From Acanthosepion pharaonis (taxonomy: Eukaryota; Mollusca; Cephalopoda; Sepiida; Sepiidae), in contig CAHIKZ030004540.1 in NCBI GenBank assembly GCA_903632075.3, forward strand, positions 2,059,501 through 2,123,500: a stretch of DNA of 64,000 bases, written 5' to 3'. The stretch's first letter is position 1. Each line of letters opens with the position of its first letter. This document shows positions 21,961 to 35,000 of this stretch, in pieces. The notes under the pieces are model-generated. The model did not search any database and was not told the origin of the DNA. It saw only the letters and a program-made list of their open reading frames with translations. Position numbers and translations under genes: made by a program.

Positions 21961-24900
21961 CCAAATGTGTTATTTAATGTCCCAGGAAGGCAAAATTAAA
22001 AGACTACATCTAGGAAAATTTCTTTGGTTATTATCTTTATTAATTACTAAGAAGGAAAATTTAATGTCTTCAGGAAGGGCAAAGATTAAAAAGACTGCAT
22101 CAAGGAAAATCTTTTGTTATTATTTATTAATTACTAAGAAGGAATAGAAGGCAAATGATTAAAAGAAGGCAAAGATTAAAACATCTCTAGGAAAATCTCT
22201 CTTTTGGTTATTATCTTTATTAATTACTAAGAAGGGAATAGAACAGATCCTTGCAAATGTGTTATTTAATGTCTTCAGGAAGGCAAAGATTAAAAGACTA
22301 CATCTAGGAAAATCTCTCTTTTGGTTATTATCTTTATTAATTACTAAGAAGGGAATAGAACAGATCCTTGCAAATGTGTTATTTAATGTCTTCAGGAAGG
22401 CAAAGATTAAAAAGACCGCATCTAGGAAAATCTTTTGGTTATTATCTTTATTAATTACTAAGAAGGGAATAGAACAGATCCTTGCAAATGTGTTATTTAA
22501 TGTCTTCAGGAAGGCAAAGATTAAAAGACTACATCTAGGAAAATCTCTCTTTTGGTTATTATCTTTATTAATTACTAAGAAGGGAATAGAACAGATCCTT
22601 GCAAATGTGTTATTTAATGTCTTCAGGAAGGCAAAAGATTAAAAGACTACATCTAGGAAAAATCTCTCTTTTGGTTATTATCTTTATTAATTACTAAGAA
22701 GGAATAGAACAGATCCTTGCAAATGTGTTATTTAATGTCTTCAGGAAGGCAAAGATTAAAAGACTGCATCTAGGAAATCTCTCTTTTGGTTATTATCTTT
22801 ATTAATTACTAAGAAGGAATAGAAAAGATCCTTGCAAATGTTATTTAATTTCAGGAAGGCAAAAGATTAAAAGACTACATCTAGGGAAAATCTCTTTTGG
22901 TTACACATTAATTCTAAGAAGGAATAGAAAAGCAAATGTGTTATTTAATGAGAAGGCAAACATTAAAAGACTACATCTAGGAAAATCTCTTTTGGTTATT
23001 ATCTTTATTAATTACTAAGAAGGAATAGAAACAGATCCTTGCAAATGTGTTATTTAATGTCTTCAGGAAGGCAAAGATTAAAAGACTGCATCTAGGGAAA
23101 ATCTCTCTTTATTAATTTGGTTATTATCTTTATTAATTACTAAGAGAGGAATAGAAAAGATCCTTGCAAATGTGTTATTTAATGTCTTCAGGAAGGCAAA
23201 GATTAAAAGACTACATCTAGGAAAATCTCTTTTGGTTATTATCTTTATTAATTACTAAGAAGGGAATAGAACAGATCCTCGCAAATGTGTTATTTAATGT
23301 CTTCAGGAAGGCAAAGATTAAAAAAGACTACATCTAGGAAAATCTCTCTTTTGGTTATTATCTTTATTAATTACTAAGAAGGAATAGAACAGATCCTTGC
23401 AAATGTGTTATTTAATGTCTTCAGGAAGGCAAAGATTAAATCTAGGAAAACTTTGGTTATTCTTTTATTAATTACTAAGAAGGAATTTTGTTAAATGTGT
23501 TATGTCTTCAGGAAGGCAAAGATTAAAAAGAAGCATCTAGGAAAATCTTCTTTGGTTATTATCTTTATTAATTACTAAGAAGGGAATAGAACAGATCCTT
23601 GCAAAATGTTATTTAATGTCTTCAGGAAGGCAAAAGATTAAAAGACTACATCTAGGAAAATCTCTCTTTTGGTTATTATCTTTATTAATTACTAAGAAGG
23701 GAATAGAAAAGATCTTGCAAATGTGTTATATTTAATGTCTTCAGGAAGGCAAAAGATTAAAAAAGACTACATCTAGGAAAATCTCTCTTTTGAAGGCAAA
23801 GATTTATTATCTTTATTAATTACTAAGAAGGAATAGAACAGATCCTTGCAAATGTGTTATTTAATGTCTTCAGGAAGGCAAAGATTAAAAGACTACATCT
23901 AGGAAAATCTCTCTTTTGGTTATTATCTTTATTAATTACTAAGAAGGGAATAGAACAGATCCTTGCAAATGTGTTATTTTATCTTCAGGAAGGCAAAGAT
24001 TAAAGACATCTAGGAAAATCTCTCTTAATTGGTTTATCTTAAGAAGGAATAGAACAGATCCTTGCAAATGTGTTATTTAATGTCTTCAGGAAGGCAAAGA
24101 TTAAAAGACTACATCTAGGAAAATCTCTTTTGGTTATTATTTTATTAATTACTAAGAAGGAATAGAACAGATCCTTGTTATTTAATGTCTTCAGGAAGGC
24201 AAAGATTAAAAGACTAATAGGAAAAGATCTCTTTTGGTTATTATCTTTATTAATTACTAAGAAGGGGAATAGAACAGATCCTTTGCAAATGTGTTATTTA
24301 ATGTCTTCAGGAAGGCAAAGATTAAAAGACTGCATCTAGGAAAATCTCTCTTTTGGTTATTATCTTTATTAATTACTAAGAAGGAATAGAACAGATCCTT
24401 GCAAATGTGTTATTTAATGTCTTCAAAAGATTAAAAAGAAGGAAAATCTCTTTTGTTAAGATTAGAAAAAAATGTTATTTAATGTCAGGAAGGCAAAGAA
24501 AATCTCTCTTTTGGTTATTATCTTTATTAATTACTAAGAAGGGAATAGAACAGATCCTTGCAAATGTGTTATTTAATGTCTTCAGGAAGGCAAAGATTAA
24601 AAGACTACATCTAGGAAAAAAAATCTCTCTTTTTGGTTATTATCTTTATTAATTACTAAGAAGGGAATAGAACAGATCCTTGCAAATGTGTTATTTAATG
24701 TCTTCAGAAGGCAAAGATTAAAAGACTTTGGTTATTATCATCTAGGAAAATCTCTCTTTCTTTAAAAATTATCTTTATTAATTACTAAGAAGGGAATAGA
24801 ACAGATCCTTGCAAATGTGTTATTTAATGTCTTCTAGAAGGCAAAAAGATTAAAAGACTGCATCTAGGAAAATCTCTCTTGGTTATTATCTTTATTAATT

Positions 24901-27900
24901 ACTTTATTAAATGTGTTATTTAACTAGAAGGCAAAGATTAAAAGACTACATCTAGGAAAATCCTTTGGTTATTATCTTTATTAATTACTAAGAAGGAATA
25001 GAACAGATCCTTGCAATGTTATTTAATGTCTTCAGGAAGGCAAAAGATTAAAAGACTACATCTAGGAAAATCTCTCTTTTGGTTATTATCTTTATTAATT
25101 ACTAAGAAGGAAATAGAACAGATCCTTGCAAATGTGTTATTTAATGTCTTCAGGAAGGCAAAAGATTAAAAGACTACATCTAGGAAAATCTCTCTTTTGG
25201 TTATTATCTTTATTAATTACTAAGAAGGGAATAGAACAGATCCTTGCAAATGTATTTATTTAATGTCTTCAGGAAGGAAAATCAAAGATTAAGAAGGAAA
25301 AAAAGACTGCATCTAGGAAAATCTCTCTTTGGTTATTATCTTTATTAATTACTAAGAAGGGAATAGAAAAGATCCTTGCAAATGTATTTATTTAATATCT
25401 TCAGGAAGGCAAAGATTAAAAGACTACATCTAGAAAATCTCTCTTTTGGTTATTATCTTTATTAATTACTAAGAGAACAGGAATAGAAACAAAGATCCTT
25501 AGGAAAAATATTATTTAATGGATCCTTCAGGAAGGCAAAAGATTAAAAGACTACATCTAGGAAAATCTCTTTTTGGTTATTATCTTTATTAATTACTAAG
25601 AAGGAATAGAACAGATCCTTGCAAATGTATTTATTTAATGTCTTCAGGAAGGCAAGATTAAAAGACTGCATCTAGGAAAATCTCTCTTGGTTATTATCTT
25701 TATTAATTACTAAGAAGGGAATAGAACAGATCCTTGCAAATGTGTTATTTAATAATCTTCAGGAAGGCAAAGATTAAAAAGACTACATCTAGGAAAATCT
25801 CTCTTTTGGTTATTATCTTTATTAATTACTAAGAAGGAATAGAACAGATCCTTACAAATGTGTTATTTAATGTCTTCAGGAAGGCCAAAGATTAAAGACT
25901 ACATCTAGGAAAATCTCTCTTTTAATTTAAGAAGGGAATTATCTTTATTTAATGTACTAGAGAAGCAAAATAAAAGACTACATCTAGGAAAATCTCTTTG
26001 GTTCCTTTATTAATTACTACAAGAAGGAATAGAAAATCCTTGCAAATGTGTTATTTAATGTCTTCAGGAAGGCCAAAGATTAAAAGACTACATCTAGGAA
26101 AATCTCTCTTTTGGTTATTATCTTTATTAATTACTAAGAAGGAATAGAACAGATCCTTGCAAATGTGTTATTTAATGTCTTCAGGAAGGCAAAGATTAAA
26201 AGACTACATCTAGGAAAATCTCTCTTTTGGTTATTATCTTTATTAATTACTAAGAAGAGAATAGAACGCAAAAGATCCTTGCAAATGTGTTCTTTTAATA
26301 TTAATTCTAAAGAAGGAAGGCAAGATTAAAAGACTACATCTAGGAAAATCTCTCTTTGGTTATTATCTTTATTAATTACTAAGAAGGGAATAGAACAGAT
26401 CCTTGCAAATGTGTTATTTAATGTCTTCAGGAAATAAAAAGATTAAAAGACTACATCTAGGGAAAATCTCTCTTTTTTGGTTATTATCTTTATTAATTAC
26501 TAAGAAGGAATAGAACAGATCCTTGCAAATGTGTTATTTAATGTCTTCAGGAAGGCAAAGATTAAAGACTCTTCTAGGAAAATCTTTTCTCTTTTAAGAA
26601 TAGCAAATTTATTTAAAAAGAATTAAAAGACTACATCTAGGATTAAAAAATCTCTCTTTTTTGTTATTATCTTTATTAATTACTAAGAAGGGAATAGAAC
26701 AGATCCTTGCAAATGTGTTATTTAATGTCTTCAGGAAGGCAAAGATTAAAAAAAAAGACTACATCTAGGAAAATCTCTCTTTTTATTATCTTTATTAATT
26801 ACTAAGCAAAGTTATTAATTAATTACTTTGTTATTATCTTTATTAAGAAGAATAGAACAAAGACTCATCTTACAAATGTGTTCTTTATTAAGTCTTCAGG
26901 AAGATCCTTAAAGTTATTTAAAAAGATTAAAAAGACTACATCTAGGAAAATCTCTCTTTGGTTATTATCTTTTATTAATTACTAAGAAGGGAATAGAACA
27001 GATCCTTACAAATGTGTTATTTAATGTCTTTGAAGGCAAAGATTAAAAGACTACATCTAGGAAAATCTCTCTTTGGTTATTATCTTTATTAATTACTAAC
27101 TAAGGGAATAGAACAGATCCTTGCAAATGTGTTATTAATGTCTTCAGGAAGGCAAAGATTAAAAGACTGCATCTAGGAAAATCTCTCTTTTGGTTATTAT
27201 CTTTATTAATTACTAAGAAGGAATAGAACAGATCCTTGCAAATGTGTTATTTAATGTCTTCAGGAAGGCAAAAGATTAAAAAGACTACATCTAGGAAAAT
27301 CTCTTTTGGTTATTATCTTTATTAATTACTAAGAAGAATAGAACAGATCCTTGCAAATGTGTTATTTAATGTCTTCAGGGAAGGCAAAAGATTAAAAAGA
27401 CTGCATCTAGGAAATTTATTATCTTTACATCTAAGAAGGGGAAAGATCCTCTCTTCAGGAAGGCAAGATTAAAAGGTTATTCTCTTTATCTTTATTAATT
27501 ACTAAAGAACAGATCCTGCAAATGTTATTTAATTTAAAAAGACTGCATAGAAAAGATCCTTGCAAATGTGTTATTATCTTTTTTAATAGAACAGATCCTT
27601 CAAAGGAATGTCTTCAAAAGCAAGATTAAAAGACTACATCTAGGAAAATCTCTCTTTTGGTTATTATCTTTTATTAATTACTACTAAGAGAATAGAACAG
27701 ATCCTTGCAAATGTGTTTTTTAATGTCTTCAGGAAGGCAAAGATTAAAAAACTACATCTAGGGAAAATCTCTCTTTTGGTTATTATCTTTATTAATTACT
27801 AGAAGGAATAGAACAGATCCTTGCAAATGTGTTATTTATGTCTTCTAGAAGGCAAGATTAAAAAGACCATCTAGGAAAATCTCTTTTGGTTAATCTTTAT

Positions 27901-29000
27901 TAATTTAAGAAGGGATGACAGATCTTCAAAGGTCTTCAGGAAGGGCAAAAGATTAAAAGACATCTAGGAAAAATCTCTTTTGGTTATTATCTTTATTAAT
28001 TACTAAGAAGGAATAGAACAGATCCTTGCAAATGTGTTATTTAATGTCTTCAGGAAGGCAAAGATTAAAAGACTACATCTAGGAAAATCTCTCTTTTGGT
28101 TATTTATCTTTATTAATTTAATAAGAAGGGAATAGAACAGATCTTTTGGTTATTATCTTTATTAATTACAAATGTGCAAATTATTTAATGTCTTCAGGAA
28201 GGCAAAGATTAAAGACTACATCTAGAAAATCTCTTTGGTTATTATCTTTATTAATTACTAAGAAGGGAATAAAAAGATCCTTGCAATGTGTTATTTAATG
28301 TCTTCAGGAAGGCAAAGATTAAAAGACTGCATCTAGGAAAATCTCTCTTTTGGTTATTATCTTTATTAATTACTAAGAAGGGAATAGAAATAGATCCTTG
28401 CAAATGGGTTATTTAATGTCTTCAGGAAGGCAAAGATTAAAAAGATCACATCTAGAGAAAAATCTCTCTTTTGGTTATTATCTTTATTAATTACTGAAGG
28501 AATAGAAAGATCCTTGCAAATGTGTTATTTAATGTCTTCAGGAAGGCAAAGATTAAAAGACACATCTAGGAAAAATCTCTCTATTATCTTTATTAATTAC
28601 TAAGAAGGGAATAGAACAGATCCTTGCAATGGGTTATTTGTCTTCAGGAAGGCAAAGATTAAAAAGACTTCATCTAGGAAAATCTCTCTTTGGTTATTAT
28701 CTTTATTAATTACTAAGAAGGAATAACAATCCTTGCAATGTGTTATTTAATATCTTCAGGAAGGCAAAAGATTAAAAGAACATCTAGGAAAATCTCTCTT
28801 TTTGAATTTATTATCTTTATTAATTACTAAGAAGGAAATAGAAAAGATCCTACCAAATGTGTTATTTAATGTCTTCAGAGGGCAAATATTAAAAGACTAC
28901 ATCTAGGAAAATCTCTCTTGTTATTATCTTTATTAATTACTAAGAAGGAATAGAAAAGATCCTTCAAATGTAATTTATTTAATGTTCTTCAGGCAAAGAT
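21961..29000. repeat. Satellite zone 2: gaacag-type monomers dominate
   Basis: Here nearly every unit reads gaacagatcc instead of gaaaagatcc, for example at 22,240, 22,359, 22,478, 22,590, 23,390, 23,830 and on to about 28,020. The run 22,200-22,640 is especially regular. Scrambled stretches occur at 26,580-26,660, 26,800-26,930 and 27,400-27,620. From about 25,250, some units carry tgtatttattt in place of tgtgttattt. Confidence 0.65.
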
Positions 29001-32000
29001 TAAAAGACTACATCAGGAAAATCTCTCTTTTGGTTATTATCTTTATTAATTACTAAAGAAGGGAATAGAAACAGATCCTTGCAAATGTATTTATTTAATG
29101 TCTTCAGGAAAATCTCTCTTTGGTTATTATCTTTAAAGATTAAAGACTATTAATCGAAGGGATTAAAAAATCTCTTTTGGTTATTATCTTTATTAATTAC
29201 TAAGAAGAATAGAAACAGATCCTTGCAAATGTGTTATTTAATGTCTTCAGGAAGGCAAAAAGATTAAAAGACACATCTAGGAAAAATCTCTCTTTTATTA
29301 ATTCTAGAAGGAATAGAAAAGATCCTGGCAAATTACTAAGAAGGAAGGCAAAGAACAGATCTTACCAAAATGGATTTATTTAATGTCTTCAGGAATAGAA
29401 AAGATTAAAATTTACATCTAGGAAAATCTCTCTTTTTTGGTTATTATCTTTATTAATTACTAAGAAGGAATAGAAAAGATCCCTTACAAATGTGTTATTT
29501 AATGTCTTCTTCAGGAAGGCAAAATTAAAAGACTGCATCTAGGAAAATCTCTCTTTTGGTTATTATCTTTTTTATTAATTACTAGAAGGAATAGAAAGAT
29601 CCTTGCAAATGTGTTATTTAATGTCTTCAGATTAAAAGACTACATCTAGAAAAATCTCTTTGGTTATTATCTTTATTAATTACTAGAAGGAATAGAAAAA
29701 TCCTCTAATGTTTTCAGGAAGGCAAAAGATTATTATCTTTATTTATTAATTACTAAGAAGGGAATAGAACAGATCCTTACAAATGTGTTATTTAATGTCT
29801 TCTTAAAAGGCAAAGATTAAAAAGACTACATCTAGGGAAAATCTCTCTTTTGGTTATTATCTTTATTAATTACTAAGAAGGAATAGAAAAGATCCTGCAA
29901 TGTGTTATTTAATAGTGGAAGGCAAAGATTAAAAGACTGCATCTTAGAAAATCTCCCTTTGGTTTATTATCTTTATTAATCCTTGCAAATGTTCTAAGAA
30001 GGGAATAAAAAACAGATCCTTTATTGCTAAGAAGGGAAATAGAAAGTGTTATTTAACATCTTAGAAGGCAAAGATTAAAAGACTACATCCAGGAAAATCT
30101 CTCTTTGGTTATTATCTTTATTAATTACTAAGAAGGGAATAGAACAGATCCTTGCAAATGTATTTATTTAATGTCTTCAGGAAGGCAAAGATTAAAAACT
30201 ACATCTAGGAAAATCTCTCTTTTTAATTTAAGAAGGAATTATCTTTTATTTAATTCTTCAGAAGGCAAAGATTAAAAGAAGATCTTTTGGTTATTATCTT
30301 TATTACTTAGAATAGAACTGATTTAATGCTTTCTTCAGGAAGGCAAAATTAAAGACTACATCTAGGAAAATCTCTTTTGGTTATTATCTTTATTAATTAC
30401 TAAGAAGGAATAGAAAAAGATCCTTGCAAATGTGTTATTTAATGTCTTCAGGAAGCAAAGATTAAAGAACACATCTAGGAAAAAGTTATTATCTTTATTA
30501 ATTACTATAAGACCTGCAAATGGGTCAGGAAGGCAAAAGATTTACATCAGGAAAAATCTCTTTGGTTATTATCTTTATTAATTACTTGGAAGGGAATAGA
30601 AAAGATTGCAATGTGTTATTTAATGTCTCAGGAAGGCAAAGATTAAAAATCTCTCTTTTGGTTATTATCTTTATTAATTACTAAGAAGGGAATAGAATAG
30701 AAATGGGTTATTTAATGTCTTCAGGAAGGCAAAGATTAAAAGACTACATCTAGAAAATCTCTTTGGTTATTATCTTATTAATTACTAAGAAGGGAATAGA
30801 ACAGATCCTTGCAAATGGTTATTTAGTCTTCAGGAAGGCAAAGATTAAAAGACTACATCTAGGAAAATCTCTTTGGTTATTATCTTTATTAATTACTAAG
30901 AGAGGAATAGAACAGATCCTTGCAAATGTATTTGTTTAATGTCTTCAGGAAGGCAAAGATTAAAAAGACTGCATCTAAGGAAAATCTCTCTTTGGTTATT
31001 ATCTTTATTAATTACTAAGAAGGGAATAGAAAAGATCCTTTGCAAATGTTATTTAATGTCTTCAGGAAGGCAAAGATTAAAAAGACTGCATCTAGGAAAA
31101 TCTCTCTTTTTTATTATCTTTATTAATTACTAAGAAGGAATAGAACAGATCCTTGCAAATGTGTTATTTAATGTCTTCAGGAAGGCAAAGATTAAAAAGA
31201 CTGCATCTAGGAAAATCTCTTTTTTTTTATCTTTATTAATTACTAAGAAGGGAATAGAATGACAAATGTTATTTAATGTCTTCCAAAGATTAAAAGACTG
31301 CATCTAGGAAATGTCTTTGGTTATTATCTTTGTAATTACTAAGAAGGGAATAGAAAAGATTAAAATATTTACTTCAGAAGGCAAAGATTAAAAGATCTCT
31401 CTTTTATTATCTTTATTAATTACTAAGAAGGGAATAGAAAGATCCCTTGCAAATGTGTTCAGGAGGCAAAGATTAAAAGACTACATCTAGGAAAAAATCT
31501 CTCTTTTGGTTATTAATTACTAAGAAGGGAATAGAACAGATTGCAAATATTTAACTAAGAAGGCAAAGATTAAAATGAACAGATCCTTATCTTTATTAAT
31601 TACAATAGAACAGATCCTGCAAATGTGTTATTGAATGTCTTCCAGGAAGGCAAAGATTAAAAAGACTGCATCTAGGAAAATCTCTTTTGGTTATTATCTT
31701 TTATTAATTACTAAGAAGAATAGAACAGATCCTTACAAATGTGTTATTTAATGTCTTCAGGAAGGCAAAGATTAAAGACTACATCTGGGAAATCTCTTTT
31801 TGGTTATTATCTTTATTAATTACTAAGAAGGGAATAGAAAAGATCTTGCAAATGTGTTATTTAATAATATTCAGGAAGGGCAAAGATTAAAAAGACTTGC
31901 ATCTAGGAAAATCTCTCTTTGTTATTATCTTTATTAATTACTAAGAAGGGAATAGAACAGATCCTTGCAAATGTGTTATTTAATGTCTTCAGGAAGGCAA

Positions 32001-35000
32001 AGATTAAAAGACTGCATCTGGAAAAATCTCTCTTTTAGTTATTATCTTTATTAATTACTAAGAAGGGATAGAAAAGATCCTTGCAAATGTGTTATTTAAT
32101 GTCTTCAGGAAAAAAGATTAAAAGACTACATCTAGGAAAATCTCTCTTTGGTTATTATCTTTTTAACTACTAAGAAGGAATAGAACAGATCCTTGCAAAT
32201 GTATTTATTTAATGTCTTCAGGAAGGCAAAGATTAAAAGACTGCATCTAGAAAAATCTCTCTTTGGTTATTATCTTTTATTAATTACTAAGAAGGGAATA
32301 GAAAAGATCCTTTGCAAAAATGTGTTATTTAATGTCTTCAGGAAGGCAAAGATTAAAGACTGCATCTAGGAAAATCTCTCTTTTGGTTATTATCTTTATT
32401 AATTACTAAGAAGGAATAGAAAAATCCCGCAAATGTGTTATTTAATGTCTTCAGGAAGGCAAAGATTAAAAGACTGCATCTAGGAAAATCTCTTTGGTTA
32501 TTATCTTTATTAATTACTAAGGAAGGAATAGAACAGATCCTTGCAAATGGATTTATTTAATGTCTTCAGGAAGGCAAAGATTAAAAGACTGCATCTAGGA
32601 AAATCTCTTTTGGTTATTATCTTTATTAATTACTAAGAAGGGAATAGAAACAGATCCTTGCAAATGTGTTATTTAATGTTTCAGGAAGGCAAAGATTAAA
32701 AGACTGCATCTAGGAAAATCTCTCTTTTGGTTATTATCTTTATTAATTACTAAGAAGGGAATAGAAAAGATCCTTACCAAATGTGTTATTTAATGTGTCT
32801 TCAGGAGGGCAAAGATTAAAAGACTACATCTAGGAAAAATCTCTCTTTTTGGTTATTATCTTTATTAATTACTAAGAAGGAATAGAAAGATCCTTGCAAA
32901 TGTGTTATTTTAATGTCTTAGAAGGCAAAGATTAAAAAGACACATCTAGAAATCTCTCTTTTGGTTATTATCTTATTAATTACTAAGAGAATAGAACAGA
33001 TCATACAAAAATGTTATTTAATGTCTTCAGGAAGGCAAATTAAAAGACTACATCTAGGAAAATCTCTCTTTGGTTATTATCTTTTATTAATTACTAAGAA
33101 GGGAATAGAAAAGATCCTTGCAAATGTGTTATTTAATGTCTTCAAGGAAGGCAAAGATTAAAGACTGCATCTAGGAAAATCTCTCTTTTGGTTATTATCT
33201 TTATTAATTACTAAGAAGGGAATAGGAACAGATCCTTAAAAATGTATTTAATGTCTTCAGGAACAAAAGATTAAAAGACTACATCTAGGAAAATCTCTCT
33301 TTTGGTTATTATCTTTATTTAATTACTAAGAAGGAATAGAAAAGATCCCTTGCAAATGTATTTATTTAATGTGTTCAGGAAGGCAAAAGATTAAAAGACT
33401 GCATCTGGGAAAATCTCTCTTTTGGTTATTATCTTTATTAATTACTAAGAAGGGAAAGAAAAGATCCTTGCAAAATAGAATTAAAAGATCATCTAGGAAA
33501 ATCTCTTGGTTATCTTTTAATTTTAGAAGGAATAGAACAGATCCTTGCAAATGTGTTATTTAATGTCTTCAGGAAGGCAAAGATTAAAAGACTGCATCTA
33601 GGAAAATCTCTCTTGGTTATTATCTTTATTAATTACTAAGAAGGGAATAGAAAAGATCCTTGCAAATGTGTTATTTAATGTCTTCAGGAAGGCAAAGATT
33701 AAAAGACTGCATCTAGGGAAAATCTCTCTTTTGTTATTATCTTTATTAATTTTAAAAAGATTTAAATTAATGTCTTAGCAAAGATTAAAAGACTACATCT
33801 AGAAAATCTCTTTGGTACTTAGAAGGAATAGAAAAGATCCTTGCAAATGTTATTTAATGTCTCAGGAAGGCAAAGATCATCTTGAAAATCTCTTTGTATT
33901 ATTTTATTAATTACACTAAGAAGGAATAGAAAAGATCCTTGCAAATGGGTTATTTAATGTCTTCAGGAAAAGATTAAAAGACTTCATCTAGGAAAATCTC
34001 TTTTGGTTATTATCTTTATTAATTACTAAGAAGGGATAAAAAAGATCCTTGCAAATGTGTTATTTAATGTCTTCAGGAAGGCAAAGATTAAAAGACTACA
34101 TCTAGGAAAATCTCTCTTTTGGTTATTATCTTTTATTAATTACTTGAAGGGAATAGAAAAGATCCTTGCAAAAATGTAAAGATTTAGGAAAATCTCTCTT
34201 TGGTTATTATCTTTTATTAATTACTTAGAAGGGAAGGCAAAGATTAAAAAGGCAAAGATTAAAGATCACATCTAGGAAAATCTCTCTTTGTTTATTATCT
34301 TTATTAATTACTAAGAAGGAATAGAACAGATCCTCGCAAATGGGTTATTTAATGTCTTCAGGAAGGCAAAGATTAAAAGACACATCTAGGAAAATCTCTC
34401 TTTGGTTTTATATTTTTAATTACTAAGAAGAATAGAAAAGATCACACCAAATGGGTTGATTTAATGTCTTCAGGAAAGGCAAAGATTAAAAGACTGCATC
34501 TGGGAAAATCTCTCTTTTTTTTTAGTTATCTTTTTATTAATTACTAGATAAATATCCTTGCAAATGTAATATGTCTTCGGAAGGCAAAGATCACATCTAC
34601 CAAATAGGGTATCTTTATTAATTGCCAGAGATAATGTCTTCAGGATGTGAAGTCAAAGATTAAAAAGACCCATCTGGAAAATCTCTCTTTTGGTTATTAT
34701 CTTTTATTAATTACTAAGAAGAATGAAAAAGATCCCACAAATGTATTTATTTAATGTCTTCAGGAAGGCAAAATAAAAAGAACTACATCTAGGAAAATCT
34801 CTTTGGTTATTATCTTTAACCCAATTACCTAAGAAGGAATGAAAAGATCTTACCAAATGTATTTATTTAATGTCTTAGGAAGGCAAATTAAAAGACTACA
34901 TCTGGGGAAATCTCTCTTTTGGTTATTATCTTTATTAATTACTAAGAGGGAATAGAAAAGATCCTTGCAAATGTGTTATTGTGTCTTCAGGAAGAAGGCA

